DNA of 60,857 bases from Bacteroidota bacterium (GTDB taxonomy: Bacteria > Bacteroidota > Bacteroidia > Palsa-965): contig PLYR01000077.1 of NCBI GenBank assembly GCA_003153435.1, positions 2,083 to 62,939 of the forward strand, written 5' to 3'. The translations under genes were made by a program, and so were the position numbers. The notes under the pieces were generated by a model. It made no database searches, was not told where the DNA came from, and saw nothing but the letters and a program-made list of their open reading frames with translations. This document shows positions 49,106 through 58,359 of the stretch, in pieces. Position 1 is the stretch's first letter. Each line of letters opens with the position of its first letter.

Positions 49106-49807
49106 TCAGCTCTTAACCTCCCCCAACATCCCTTGATCGGTGAAGCTGTAATAGGAATCTCCCGCTAGAATAAGATGGTCTAATACAGGGATATCCAACA
49201 TTTTTCCAGCATCTTTCAGTTGGCGTGTGATTTTAAGATCGGCTTCACTGGGATAAAGGGAACCCGAAGGATGATTGTGACAGAGAATGATGGAGCAGGC
49301 AAGGAACTGAAGAGCGGGCCGGAAGATCATTTTCGGATCTACCACGGTGCCACTCATCCCCCCTCTGCTTATAAATTCTCTACGAATGATCTGATTGGCT
49401 CTGTTGAGAAGAACGATCCAAAATTCCTCATGGGGCAAGTCGGCAAATACGGAACGCATATATTCAAAAGCATCCGCACTAGAGCTGACTTTGCTTTGCT
49501 GCCCCTCCCCGCTTGATTTTCTTCTTCTTCCAAGTTCCAGGGCAGCAATGATAGTGACTGCCTTGGCTTCTCCCATGCCTTTAAATTTAACCAGGTCATG
49601 CACACTGAGTTTTCCGAGTGCCGCGAGATCATTCCCTGTGCTTTTGAGTATTTGCTTGCTAAGTTCAACCGCAGTCATTTCTTTGTTTCCGGATCCAATC
49701 AGGATGGCAATAAGTTCGGTATCAGAAAGAGCCTGGCGGCCTTTTTCCAGCATTTTTTCCCTGGGCCGATCGGCTTCTGCCCAGGATTTTATAGTCAGTT
49801 TTTCCAT
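49106..49807 (-). CDS. radC: RadC family JAB/MPN-domain protein
   Basis: 233 residues. The N-terminal helix-hairpin-helix region (LSDTELIAILIGSGNKEMTAVELS, then KFKGMGEAKAVTI) precedes the JAMM metal motif: Glu in EEFWIVLLNRAN, HNHPSGSLYPSEAD and the final LIL-HLILAGDSYYSF. The family was once tied to DNA repair, but its activity is unproven. The sequence after the JAMM site is complete. Upstream is a TATCTTTA near-box. It appears to lead the minus-strand run. Confidence 0.95.
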   Translation of the reverse strand: MEKLTIKSWAEADRPREKMLEKGRQALSDTELIAILIGSGNKEMTAVELSKQILKSTGNDLAALGKLSVHDLVKFKGMGEAKAVTIIAALELGRRRKSSGEGQQSKVSSSADAFEYMRSVFADLPHEEFWIVLLNRANQIIRREFISRGGMSGTVVDPKMIFRPALQFLACSIILCHNHPSGSLYPSEADLKITRQLKDAGKMLDIPVLDHLILAGDSYYSFTDQGMLGEVKS

Positions 49808-49857
49808 TTACTGGCCTTTTTTCAGGACGACTAAAGATAGGAATTCAACCATAAAAA

Positions 49858-49883
49858 AACCCGTTCCTGGTTCGGGAACGGGT
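49858..49883 (-). terminator. rho-independent terminator after rpsT
   Basis: AACCCGTTCC pairs with GGGAACGGGTT around a short loop, and on the minus strand it is followed by seven T. It lies 27 bases after the rpsT stop. Confidence 0.92.
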
Positions 49884-49909
49884 TAATTAAAAAAGGAATA
49901 AGCTTAGGC

Positions 49910-50164
49910 TTATTTAATAGTCTTCACATGCTTGGTAAGCTTGGACTTAAGATTTGAGGCTTTATTCTTGTGAATAACGCTCTTCTTAGCCAGCTTATCA
50001 ATCAGGGAAATCACTTTAGGAAGGTCTTTTTCAGCAGCTTTCTTGTCGGTAGCCGTACGGATACCTTTGATAGCAGTACGCACTGTTTTGTGCTGGTAAC
50101 GGTTCTTCAGCTTCTTAGCGTCGTTCGAACGGATTCTTTTAATGGATGACTTATGATTTGCCAT
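49910..50164 (-). CDS. rpsT: 30S ribosomal protein S20
   Basis: 84 residues, typical S20: MANHKSSIKRIRSNDAKKLKNRYQHKTVRTAIKGI, Lys/Arg-rich helices that bind 16S rRNA, ending KASNLKSKLTKHVKTIK. It is a single gene with its own promoter and terminator, the common arrangement. Confidence 0.97.
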   Translation of the reverse strand: MANHKSSIKRIRSNDAKKLKNRYQHKTVRTAIKGIRTATDKKAAEKDLPKVISLIDKLAKKSVIHKNKASNLKSKLTKHVKTIK

Positions 50165-50188
50165 TGTTTATGTCGTTTTTAAGGAGGG

Positions 50189-50222
50189 CAAAGATAGGAT
50201 AAATATTGGAACAGCAAGCAAA
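50189..50222 (-). promoter_or_regulatory. Promoter for rpsT
   Basis: On the minus strand TATCTTTG (50196-50189) matches TAnnTTTG; TTTG (50222-50219) lies 22 bases upstream, and a TTG (50217-50215) 17 bases upstream. It would leave a leader of about 20 bases before ATG 50164. Confidence 0.65.
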
Positions 50223-50255
50223 TATTGAAAAAATCCCTTTTCTCTGTTCAATTTC

Positions 50256-51344
50256 TCAAAACAAGCTCAATTGACCTTCCCCACCGGCAGGATCAAAAGC
50301 TTCCAGGTTAAAACGGAAGGTTTTTTCATCATTCATATACCTTTTCCGGGCCGATCTAAAAAGTGCCCAGATGGCTTCTGCGATCTTACCTTCTCCTCTC
50401 ATCCGGGCTCCGAAACGGCTATCGTTTACCGTACCTCCATGACATTCAACGATTTGATTCCAAACTTTATCGGCTCTGTCGGGGTATGTTTTCAAGAGCC
50501 AGTCTTTGAATATCCCCCCTATGGCTCCGTTCAACCTCACGATCTGCATCCCGGCCCGTCGGGCTCCGTTCCGTGCCGATTCTTCGACGATCTCTGAAAC
50601 TTCATGACTATTTATTCCCGGAATAATCGGAGCCGCCATAATACCTACGGGTATTCCTGCTTTACTCAGTTCAGACAATGCATTAAAACGCCTCGTATAA
50701 CTTGCGGTCCTTGGTTCCAGGAGGAGGCGGGTTTCTTCATTCAATCCGGTTATGGAAAGCATAACGTGCACCAGGTTATGTGTAGCGAGTTCCTGAAGAA
50801 GATCCAGGTCTCTCAGAATGAGTACATTTTTAGTGATGATGCCTACCGGATGTTTATGTTGAAGACATACCTCCAGAATCCCCCGGGTGAGCCGGAGTTT
50901 ACGTTCTATAGGCTGATAACAATCGGTATTTCCGGAGAGCATAATAGGAAAAGGTTCCCAGCCTTTTTTCCGGAATGCCTTCTTGAGTAACTCAGGGGCA
51001 TGTTCCTTATAAATGATCTTGCTCTCAAAATCCACCCCTGCACTGTATCCCCAGTATTCATGTGTGTTCCGCGCATAGCAATAAACACATCCATGTTCAC
51101 AGCCTTGATAAGGATTCATGGAATAACTCATGCCTATATCCGGACTTGTTACTTTATTAACCAGTGTTTTCGCCTGAGTAGGAATGTATTCCGTTTTGAT
51201 GGGCCCTGCAGGAAACTCTGCTTCTTCCTGCTCAAAGGAAAATTTGTCAAACCGGTTATGGGGATTGAACTGAGCACCTCTGCCCTTTATGTGGTTGAGG
51301 GTGTTTTGGTTCTCTGGATTGGCAAATGGCGATTTTTCTGACAT
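50256..51344 (-). CDS. PA0069-family radical SAM protein
   Basis: 362 residues. The radical SAM cluster motif CxxxCxxC is CEHGCVYC inside MNPYQGCEHGCVYCYARNTHEYWGYS, a hallmark of the PA0069/Rv2578c group related to spore-photoproduct-lyase-like proteins. KSNVLILRD-type strands and MLSGNTDCYQPIERKLRLTRGILE follow. The substrate of this group is unknown; a role in DNA or RNA repair is only guessed. The N-terminus (about 40 residues) is a low-complexity lead. It diverges from the queD-folE pair. Confidence 0.92.
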   Translation of the reverse strand: MSEKSPFANPENQNTLNHIKGRGAQFNPHNRFDKFSFEQEEAEFPAGPIKTEYIPTQAKTLVNKVTSPDIGMSYSMNPYQGCEHGCVYCYARNTHEYWGYSAGVDFESKIIYKEHAPELLKKAFRKKGWEPFPIMLSGNTDCYQPIERKLRLTRGILEVCLQHKHPVGIITKNVLILRDLDLLQELATHNLVHVMLSITGLNEETRLLLEPRTASYTRRFNALSELSKAGIPVGIMAAPIIPGINSHEVSEIVEESARNGARRAGMQIVRLNGAIGGIFKDWLLKTYPDRADKVWNQIVECHGGTVNDSRFGARMRGEGKIAEAIWALFRSARKRYMNDEKTFRFNLEAFDPAGGEGQLSLF

Positions 51345-51408
51345 TCTGTGTTTCTCAAGATAAACAAAATCAGAAGCACAATCCCGGAGGCATGGAAAAT
51401 ATTTCTCC

Positions 51409-51416
51409 TACCTTTG
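51409..51416 (+). promoter_or_regulatory. -7 box (TACCTTTG) for queD-folE
   Basis: TACCTTTG matches TAnnTTTG and lies 19 bases before ATG 51436. No TTG is seen at the -33 distance, so it may be weak. Confidence 0.5.
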
Positions 51417-51435
51417 CTAACCTTAAAAAAAAAGA

Positions 51436-51852
51436 ATGGTTTACATCACCCGGAAAGAACATTTCAATGCTGCACATAAACTTTTCAATCCGTCGTGGAC
51501 GGAGGAGAAGAACCAGAACGTCTTTGGTAAATGTGCCAATCCTAACTGGCACGGTCATAATTATTATGTCTATGTTACTGTCAAAGGGGAATTACAAAAG
51601 GAAACAGGATATACTGTGAACCTTAAAGAATTAAGCAGTATCATCCGTGAAAAAATAACAGATAAGCTGGATCATAAAAATCTCAACCTGGATGTAGATT
51701 TCCTGGAAGGCCTTATGCCAACAACAGAGGTAGTCGCGATTGCAATCTGGGATCAACTCCTGGAGCCTGTGAGCAAATTAGGCGGAATATTGCATTGTGT
51801 AAAGCTTTGCGAGACCGATAATAATTACGTAGAATATTTCGGAGGAAAATAA
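51436..51852 (+). CDS. queD: 6-pyruvoyl-tetrahydropterin synthase / QueD-like 6-carboxytetrahydropterin synthase
   Basis: 138 residues. Zinc His residues are in KEHFNAAHKL and WHGHNYYVYV; the catalytic Cys is in FGKCANPNWHGH. The other conserved residues are DHKNLN and the Glu in CETDNNYVEYFG. The family makes 6-carboxy- or 6-pyruvoyl-tetrahydropterin from dihydroneopterin triphosphate, the product of FolE, which is the next gene 33 bases downstream. Whether the pathway leads to queuosine or a biopterin is unclear, since no QueE or QueC appears here. Confidence 0.93.
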   Translation: MVYITRKEHFNAAHKLFNPSWTEEKNQNVFGKCANPNWHGHNYYVYVTVKGELQKETGYTVNLKELSSIIREKITDKLDHKNLNLDVDFLEGLMPTTEVVAIAIWDQLLEPVSKLGGILHCVKLCETDNNYVEYFGGK

Positions 51853-51885
51853 AAAGGTTTGCCGTTTGCATTTAAAGAAACCATC

Positions 51886-52485
51886 ATGAGCAATTACAAA
51901 TACACAGAAGAGTACGATGCGGAAAACACCCGTAAAATATCCGTTAATTATCTGGAAACGTTAAGATCCCTGGGAGAAGATCCGGAGCGTGAAGGGCTGT
52001 TAAAAACACCTGAAAGAGCTGCAAAGATGATGGAGTATCTCACTTCAGGTAAGTGCGAGAATCCGGCAGAGATTTTGCGTTCTGCTATGTTCAAAGATCC
52101 TTACCAGCAAATGGTGATTGTGAAAGATATAGAGCTTTATTCTCTTTGTGAACACCACCTCCTTCCCTTCTTCGGGAAAGCACATATCGCCTATATCCCT
52201 AACGGATATATTGTGGGATTGAGTAAAATCCCCCGGGTTGTAGATGCTTTTTCACGCCGCTTGCAAGTTCAGGAACGCCTGACACAGGAAATCCTTCATT
52301 GCATCGACGAGACTCTTAAACCAATCGGTGTTGCCATTGTTATAGAAGCTTCCCACCTCTGTATGCAAATGCGGGGAATTCAAAAACAGAATTCTGTAAC
52401 TACTACCTCCGCATTTACTGGTGAGTTTTTGAAAGACACGACCAGGAAGGAGTTTATTAGTTTGATTTCCACTAAACTGCATTAA
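51886..52485 (+). CDS. folE: GTP cyclohydrolase I
   Basis: 199 residues from ATG 51886 ([18 protein letters not shown]); a TTG at 51859 is less likely. Signatures are [42 protein letters not shown] (zinc Cys and His) and the C-terminal [17 protein letters not shown] (Cys zinc ligand). It converts GTP to dihydroneopterin triphosphate, feeding folate, queuosine or biopterin synthesis. Pairing with queD suggests the last two. Confidence 0.96.
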   Translation: MSNYKYTEEYDAENTRKISVNYLETLRSLGEDPEREGLLKTPERAAKMMEYLTSGKCENPAEILRSAMFKDPYQQMVIVKDIELYSLCEHHLLPFFGKAHIAYIPNGYIVGLSKIPRVVDAFSRRLQVQERLTQEILHCIDETLKPIGVAIVIEASHLCMQMRGIQKQNSVTTTSAFTGEFLKDTTRKEFISLISTKLH

Positions 52486-52604
52486 GGTTTCAGCAGATCT
52501 TTGCAATTAAAACAGACTTGTTAATTATCGTTAATTCTTCGTTCGGATCGGGTGCGGTTGATATTTTTCACTATACCCGCCGGCCCCAACTGCAACTATT
52601 TCAC

Positions 52605-52612
52605 TATCTTTG
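52605..52612 (+). promoter_or_regulatory. -7 box (TATCTTTG) for the BI-1-like gene
   Basis: TATCTTTG matches TAnnTTTG and lies 23 bases before ATG 52636. No good -33 TTG is visible. A start at 52552 would place the box inside coding sequence, so it is rejected. Confidence 0.5.
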
Positions 52613-52635
52613 TACCAAACAAAATCAATATCAAA

Positions 52636-53358
52636 ATGGACAATAACACCATGAATTTTACCAACACGCAAGAGAATGAAAGCGTGCTTGTTAAATCGTT
52701 TCTGACCAAGGTTTTCACCTGGATGGTAGCCGCTCTTGCTATTTCCGGTGTCATCGCATATTTGTTTGCTACCACACCGGCACTACTCTCTTTGCTTTTT
52801 GTTGAAACAGCAGGACATGTCAATTTCAGCACTATGGGTTATGTGGTTATGTTCGCTCCACTCGCATTTATCCTGGTTATGAATTTCGGACTCGAAAAAC
52901 TATCTCTTCCTGTTATTCTAACTTTATTTATCCTCTATTCCGCAACGATGGGAATGAGCCTGAGTGTGATCTTCCTTCTTTATGCCGGAGCCGTTCTCGC
53001 CAAAACATTCCTGATCAGCGCCGGAGCATTTGGTTTTATGGCTTTTCTGGGTGCAACCACCAAAACAGATCTTACTAAGTTCGGAACTTACCTGTATATG
53101 GGATTGTTCGGTATCATCATTGCATCGGTTATCAATTACTTCACCAGTGGAAGCACATTTCTGATAGACATTCTTTGTGTTATTGTCTTTACCGGCCTTG
53201 CCTCTTATAAAACACAAATGCTGAAAAACCTCGCCCTTCAGACCACTGAAGGAACAGAACAAACTCAGAAACTGGCTTTATGGGGTGCATTGTCTCTATA
53301 TATCACCTTCATTAACCTGTTCCTCACTCTTCTCCGTCTTGCGGGAGGAAGGAAATAA
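52636..53358 (+). CDS. Bax inhibitor-1/YccA family membrane protein
   Basis: 240 residues from ATG 52636, seven hydrophobic segments. Family features are FLTKVFTWMVAALAISGVIAYL, FILYSATMGMSLSVIFLLY, AGAFGFMAFLGATTKTDLTK, GLFGIIIASVINYF, and the C-terminal YKTQMLKNLA followed by LWGALSLYITFINLFLTLLRL, with the conserved Asp-rich region near VIVFTGLASYKTQ. Bacterial members such as YccA interact with FtsH or act as pH-sensitive calcium channels. A link with the ftsH at 33 kb is possible but not shown. It ends 23 bases before a strong terminator. Confidence 0.93.
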   Translation: MDNNTMNFTNTQENESVLVKSFLTKVFTWMVAALAISGVIAYLFATTPALLSLLFVETAGHVNFSTMGYVVMFAPLAFILVMNFGLEKLSLPVILTLFILYSATMGMSLSVIFLLYAGAVLAKTFLISAGAFGFMAFLGATTKTDLTKFGTYLYMGLFGIIIASVINYFTSGSTFLIDILCVIVFTGLASYKTQMLKNLALQTTEGTEQTQKLALWGALSLYITFINLFLTLLRLAGGRK

Positions 53359-53381
53359 ACGTTAAGAGTTTTATGATCTAC

Positions 53382-53412
53382 GAAACAAGCCCGGACTTTC
53401 CGGGCTTGTTTC
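53382..53412. terminator. Bidirectional terminator
   Basis: GAAACAAGCCCGG (53382-53394) pairs perfectly over 13 bases with CCGGGCTTGTTTC (53400-53412) around a 5-base loop, between the convergent BI-1-like and OmpA-like genes. The T-runs are short. Confidence 0.88.
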
Positions 53413-53442
53413 ATTTAATCAAATCATAAAATCTTTATTACA

Positions 53443-54519
53443 TCACTCCTTCTTCATCACCTCCAACTCCACCCTCCTGTTCCTCGCTCTTCCTGCCGGG
53501 GTTGAATTGGTAGCAACGGGATACGAATCACCATACCCTTTGTAGGATATATTATTCTTAACCCCCTTACGAAGCAGGTAATTGTACACGGCAAAAGCCC
53601 TCTGATCGGAAAGGTTTTGGTTGTTTAATTTATATCCTGAATTATCGGTATAACCATTTACCCGAACTTCCAGAAAGGGGTTCTCGTTCAGGAAGGTAAC
53701 CAGATAATCAAGCTCATCGTTTGACTCTTCCAGCAGTTCAGCTCCCCCTGGCTCGAAGAAGATATTATGGAGTTTAATAATCTGTCCAACTTTCAGGTCC
53801 TTTCCAGAAACAGTTTTAAAAGTATCTACGGGCAAGCTTTGCTGAACAGCAATCAAAGAATCAATTTTACGGGTATGCGTAGTATCCGCCTTTATATCTT
53901 CAACCAGGGATATATCATCCATAAAATAATAACATTCGATGGTTTTGAATGGTCTTCCCATTCGTTTAAAATCCTTATTTATTTTCGGAGACATATTACC
54001 TATAGTCATGAAGCGTTCTCCACCGATAGCCGTATACGGCATAGAGAGCTTGGTCCATTTGAAATCACTGACTATGCCCTTTTTATTTCCGACTTCCGTT
54101 TTAAATTCAGGAGCTAACTCCTCCACCTGGGCCTGGTTAAGTGCTTTCTTGGAAAAACAAGCGCCCAGTGATTTAGAGGCATAAGTACTCCATTCTCCGA
54201 AACAGACCCAGAATTCAACCGTATAATGATGCCCGGGTTTAAGGGTTGAATCGAGCTTCACATAGAGGTATTCTCGATAGTTTTTTTGAAAACGGACTCC
54301 TGCAAAACTCTTTCCTCCATGCGCCTCTACTTTTTTATCGTCATGCAATTTGAATGGGCCATGATAATAGTCAACTGTGTAAATGTTCTTCCAGGGCCTG
54401 GCGGCCGCGATAAACAACCCCTTTCCGGAGAATTTTTCAAATCCAGGGTTCGGCACAAGATTGGTCTGCGCAGGTATTTGCACAAAAAGAAAAAGAAAGA
54501 CACAAAAGAACAAAACCAT
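53443..54519 (-). CDS. OmpA-family protein with N-terminal carbohydrate-binding-like domain
   Basis: 358 residues if begun at ATG 54519 (MVLFFCVFLFLFVQIPAQ, a signal peptide with an atypically neutral N-end); a TTG at 54585 directly after the hemE stop would add a basic 22-residue lead and cannot be excluded. Residues about 25-210 form a jelly-roll-like domain (NLVPNPGFEKFSG, HHYTVEFWVCFGEW, YYFMDDISLVED) as in Bacteroidota carbohydrate-binding OmpA proteins. The C-terminal OmpA domain has FEPGGAELLEES, RVNGYTDNSGYKLNNQNLSDQRA and RNRRVELEV, which bind peptidoglycan. It probably links the outer membrane or a surface glycan to the wall. Confidence 0.85.
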   Translation of the reverse strand: MVLFFCVFLFLFVQIPAQTNLVPNPGFEKFSGKGLFIAAARPWKNIYTVDYYHGPFKLHDDKKVEAHGGKSFAGVRFQKNYREYLYVKLDSTLKPGHHYTVEFWVCFGEWSTYASKSLGACFSKKALNQAQVEELAPEFKTEVGNKKGIVSDFKWTKLSMPYTAIGGERFMTIGNMSPKINKDFKRMGRPFKTIECYYFMDDISLVEDIKADTTHTRKIDSLIAVQQSLPVDTFKTVSGKDLKVGQIIKLHNIFFEPGGAELLEESNDELDYLVTFLNENPFLEVRVNGYTDNSGYKLNNQNLSDQRAFAVYNYLLRKGVKNNISYKGYGDSYPVATNSTPAGRARNRRVELEVMKKE

Positions 54520-54585
54520 TTTCAGGTAGTTCCTTCGATGGGCTCTGTTTTTAATCAGCGTGATATTTGGAACAAATTTCTTCAA

Positions 54586-55620
54586 CTAGAATCTGAATTC
54601 TTTTATCGTATGCACAAATAATTTCACTTTTTCTTTTTCCGTATCCGGGTAAAGTCCATGACCCAGATTGGCAATATGACGCAACGGCCCAAAGGCTTTC
54701 AGCATTTTATGAGTCTCATTTACAATCACCTCATCCGAGGCATAGAGAAGACACGGATCCATATTCCCTTGCAGCGTTTTCCCGGGGCCAATGAGCGCTC
54801 TTGATTCAGCAATGTCCATGGTCCAGTCCAGTCCAATGGTATCACAATTGATCTCTGAAATATCCTTCCTGGCGAAGAATGCATCTTTCGCAAACACCGT
54901 TACCGGCACATTGGTTTCAGCTTTCAGTCCATCACATATTCGTGTAATATAACGAAGAGAAAACTCCCGGTATTGTTCCGGGCTTAACACTCCGGCCCAG
55001 GAATCAAAGATCTGAATCATATCAGCCCCTGCCTTTACCTGGGCCAGGAGATAGTTTAAAGTGCTCTCTGTTATCTTTTCCAGTAATGTATGAGCCAGCC
55101 TAGGATTGGTATACAGAAATTTCTTAGCCTTACTAAATGTCTTAGATCCGCTTCCTTCAATCATATATGAAAAAATGGTCCATGGTGCACCCGCAAAACC
55201 TATCAGGGGAACACGCCCATTCAGTCCTTTTTTGGTAAGCCTGATCGCTTCCAGCACGTAATGCAGGTCTTCTCCTTCCGCTATATGGAGAGCATCAATA
55301 TCTGCCTTGTTTTGTATTGTTCTCTCAAACCAGGGTCCTTTTGCTTCGAGCATTTGGTAAGGGAGACCCATTGCTTCCGGAATCACGAGAATATCTGAAA
55401 AAATGATGGCCGCATCCACGCCTAGTATATCAACAGGTTGTATGGTGACTTCACATGCAAACTCAGGCGTTTCTACCAGCTCTTTAAACCCACCCATCTT
55501 CTCTCTCACTTTGCGGTATTCAGGTAATACTCTTCCGGCCTGACGCATCAGCCAAACAGGTGTACGCTCGGTCTTTTCTCCTTTTGCAGTCCTCAGAATG
55601 AGGTCGTTCTGTAGCTTCAT
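54586..55620 (-). CDS. hemE: Uroporphyrinogen decarboxylase
   Basis: 344 residues. Signatures are [32 protein letters not shown] (Asp of the active site), [18 protein letters not shown] and [13 protein letters not shown] at the C-terminus. It decarboxylates four acetate groups of uroporphyrinogen III to give coproporphyrinogen III for haem. The downstream OmpA-like gene follows on the same strand. No other haem gene is in the window. Confidence 0.96.
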   Translation of the reverse strand: MKLQNDLILRTAKGEKTERTPVWLMRQAGRVLPEYRKVREKMGGFKELVETPEFACEVTIQPVDILGVDAAIIFSDILVIPEAMGLPYQMLEAKGPWFERTIQNKADIDALHIAEGEDLHYVLEAIRLTKKGLNGRVPLIGFAGAPWTIFSYMIEGSGSKTFSKAKKFLYTNPRLAHTLLEKITESTLNYLLAQVKAGADMIQIFDSWAGVLSPEQYREFSLRYITRICDGLKAETNVPVTVFAKDAFFARKDISEINCDTIGLDWTMDIAESRALIGPGKTLQGNMDPCLLYASDEVIVNETHKMLKAFGPLRHIANLGHGLYPDTEKEKVKLFVHTIKEFRF

Positions 55621-55700
55621 CCGACGAAAATACGAAATTCCTCCCTGTTCCTTCTGATGACTCCATTTTGCTACATTTACTCCTTCAAAACGCTGTAAAT

Positions 55701-57905
55701 ATGATTCTCAAACGAATTCTTCCCAACCTCTTACTTCCTCTCCTTCTTTCTTCTTTTCCTCCATTAATATATGCCCAGCAGAAAATGCTTACGATGGAAG
55801 ATGCGGTGCTCAAACAGCGCAGCACACTCGCACCGGAAAAATTGAAAGGAATTACCTGGATTCCTAATTCTAAAATACTGGTCTTCCAGGGTTCGGGAGC
55901 CCATGAAAAGGATTTAATGAGGCTCACCATTGGCAAGCCGGAAATACATGAATTTCTGACCCTCTCCAATCTGAATAAGCAACTTAAAGAGCATAACCTG
56001 GAAGCGGTAAGCTCCATCCCTTCTATTTTCTGGGAAGGAGCCCGAAGCTTTAAGATGCTTTCTGGCAACCAACAGATAGAATTTAGCCTAAAACTTTATA
56101 CCAATGACTCTGCGATTATTGAGCTCGATCCAATGTTCTCTTTCTCGTTCCCAGACCGTTTCGAGAATGTGGATCCTTCTCCAATCAGCCCGTGGACTGC
56201 CTTTACCATAGACAATAATCTGCATGTAAAATGCAAAGCTGAAGAGATTGCTATTACTAAAGACGCAGATAAAAATATAGTGAACGGAAAAAGTGTTCAC
56301 CGTGAAGAATTCGGAATAATGAAAGGAACATTCTGGTCTCCTTTGGGAAACCTGCTGGCTTTTTACAGGATGGATCAGACGATGGTTACCGATTATCCGG
56401 TGATGGATCTTACTCAGAGACCCGCCGCAGTAAACATGATAAAGTATCCTATGGCAGGAGATAAAAGCCATGAAGTAACCGTTGGAGTATTCAATATTGA
56501 AAAGCATACCACCGTTTTTTTGAAAACAGGAGAGCCTAAAGAACAATACCTAACAAACCTTGCCTGGAGCCCTGATGAAAAACACATCTATCTGGCTGTG
56601 CTTAACAGAGACCAGAATCACCTCTGGTTAAACTCCTACAACAGCTCGACCGGGGAGTTCGAAAAAACTTTATTTGAAGAGCAGGATGAAAAATACGTAC
56701 AGCCTCTCCATCCTCTCCAATTCGTAAAAGGCCATTCCAATCATTTTGTCTGGCAAAGTAAACGGAACGGATACAACAATCTCTATCTGTATGATGTTAG
56801 TGGAAAACAGATTAGCCAACTGACCGGAAAAGATGAAATAGACCTCCAGGTAGAAGACTTAGCCGGATTTGATCAGAGAGGAGAGCATATTATCTACCAG
56901 TGCTCCCCGAAAAATAATCCCATAGGGCGTATCATAAGATCAGTACCATTGAAAGATGGAACTTCCACTACCTTGACTTCACTCACCGGAACACATATCG
57001 CAAACTTGAGCCCTGACGGGGAATATTTTGTGGATCAATATTCCTCCATACAAACTCCCAATATTACAAAGATCTATTCGACTGTCGGAAAGGAAATCAA
57101 GACCTTGCTCGTTGCAGAGGACCCCTTGAAGGATTACCGTCTCGGTAAAATGAAAGTCTTCACCCTAAAGGCATTGAACGGAATGGATTTGTATTGCCGG
57201 TTGATTTTGCCGGTTGATTTCGATTCGACTAAAAAATATCCTGTTATTGAATATCTCTATGGAGGTCCAGGCGTGCAATTGATCACAGACCGCTGGCTGG
57301 CGGGAAGCGATCTCTGGTTCCAATATATGTCTGAACATGGATTCATTGTCTTTACATTGGATAACAGGGGCACTACAGGGAGAGGTGATGCATTTGAAAA
57401 GGTAATCTTCCGGCACCTCGGAACTGTTCAGGTGGAAGACCAGATGAAAGGGGTTGAATATCTGAAGAGCTTAAGATATGTAGATCCAAACAGATTAGGT
57501 GTTTTCGGTTGGAGCTTCGGAGGTTTTATGAGTACTTCCCTCATGGTCCGTCAGCCCGGCACCTTCAAAGTGGGAGTTGCTGGTGGTCCTGTTATAGACT
57601 GGAGTTATTATGAAGTCATGTATACCGAAAGGTATATGGATACCCCACAGACTAATAAAGAAGGTTATGCCGAAAGCAGCCTTCTCAATTATGCAGGAAA
57701 TCTGAAAGGCAAACTACTTATGATCCATGGAACTGCTGATGATGTGGTGGTATGGCAGCATAGTCTCCTTTTCCAGAAAAAGTGTGTGGATGTTGGTTCA
57801 CAATGCGATTATTACGTATATCCGGGTCACCTTCATAATGTATTGGGTAAAGACAGGGTACATCTTTATAATAAGGTAACCGATTATTTTATGATGAATC
57901 TTTGA
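55701..57905 (+). CDS. Prolyl oligopeptidase/dipeptidyl-peptidase IV (S9) family serine peptidase
   Basis: 734 residues from ATG 55701, with signal peptide [20 protein letters not shown] then PLIYAQ; a TTG at 55668 would break it. The N-terminal beta-propeller (about 40-480) is the S9B type with [20 protein letters not shown]. The alpha/beta-hydrolase domain has the catalytic Ser605 in FGWSFGGFM, Asp680 in [10 protein letters not shown] and His712 in [13 protein letters not shown]-type enzymes cut X-Pro dipeptides in the periplasm. The signal peptide and lack of a lipobox suggest periplasmic location. The DUF493 gene follows, its promoter overlapping this gene's stop. Confidence 0.94.
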   Translation: MILKRILPNLLLPLLLSSFPPLIYAQQKMLTMEDAVLKQRSTLAPEKLKGITWIPNSKILVFQGSGAHEKDLMRLTIGKPEIHEFLTLSNLNKQLKEHNLEAVSSIPSIFWEGARSFKMLSGNQQIEFSLKLYTNDSAIIELDPMFSFSFPDRFENVDPSPISPWTAFTIDNNLHVKCKAEEIAITKDADKNIVNGKSVHREEFGIMKGTFWSPLGNLLAFYRMDQTMVTDYPVMDLTQRPAAVNMIKYPMAGDKSHEVTVGVFNIEKHTTVFLKTGEPKEQYLTNLAWSPDEKHIYLAVLNRDQNHLWLNSYNSSTGEFEKTLFEEQDEKYVQPLHPLQFVKGHSNHFVWQSKRNGYNNLYLYDVSGKQISQLTGKDEIDLQVEDLAGFDQRGEHIIYQCSPKNNPIGRIIRSVPLKDGTSTTLTSLTGTHIANLSPDGEYFVDQYSSIQTPNITKIYSTVGKEIKTLLVAEDPLKDYRLGKMKVFTLKALNGMDLYCRLILPVDFDSTKKYPVIEYLYGGPGVQLITDRWLAGSDLWFQYMSEHGFIVFTLDNRGTTGRGDAFEKVIFRHLGTVQVEDQMKGVEYLKSLRYVDPNRLGVFGWSFGGFMSTSLMVRQPGTFKVGVAGGPVIDWSYYEVMYTERYMDTPQTNKEGYAESSLLNYAGNLKGKLLMIHGTADDVVVWQHSLLFQKKCVDVGSQCDYYVYPGHLHNVLGKDRVHLYNKVTDYFMMNL

Positions 57906-57933
57906 AGAAAAGATTCGGGAATGATTAGATTTG
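57902..57933 (+). promoter_or_regulatory. Promoter for the DUF493 gene, predicting a leaderless mRNA
   Basis: TTG (57902-57904) overlaps the stop codon of the S9 gene and is followed after 21 bases by TAGATTTG (57926-57933), a full match to TTG-N19-21-TAnnTTTG. The box ends 5 bases before ATG 57939. Confidence 0.7.
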
Positions 57934-57938
57934 CAAAG

Positions 57939-58214
57939 ATGAGCACTGAAGATCCCTTTCGTAAATTACAGGAACAACTTGAAAAAGAACCCTCCTGGCC
58001 GCTGGTTTATATGTTTAAGTTTATCATCCCTGCAGATAACCAAAAACTGGCCCTGATCGAGAGTCTATTTTCCACAGAGGCTGTCCTCACCCAGCAAGCA
58101 TCAGAAAAGGGCAATTACATCAGTATTACCGTAAAAGAAGTCATGCTGGATGCACCCTCGGTTATCAGTGTATATTCTAAAGCTTCGAAGATTCCCGGGG
58201 TCATTGCACTTTAA
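57939..58214 (+). CDS. DUF493 (YbeD-like) family protein
   Basis: 91 residues from ATG 57939; an ATG at 57921 lies inside the -7 box and is unlikely. The domain LQEQLEKEPSWPLVYMFKFIIPADNQKL, then TQQASEKGNYISITVKEVM and DAPSVISVYSKASKIPGVIAL is the ACT-like DUF493 fold. Family members such as YbeD of E. coli have a ferredoxin-like fold and unknown function, perhaps allosteric regulation. Confidence 0.88.
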   Translation: MSTEDPFRKLQEQLEKEPSWPLVYMFKFIIPADNQKLALIESLFSTEAVLTQQASEKGNYISITVKEVMLDAPSVISVYSKASKIPGVIAL

Positions 58215-58359
58215 AGTAAACCAATCTTATAAGGCTGGGCCATCCGAATAAAGATTTATTATTACCTTTAGCATCTATCCCCCCAATTGTTAAAAAATTC
58301 CTGTGTTCCCCCTTTTTAATGAAAATGCGTACTTTTACCATCCTTAACCCAGAAACTAA

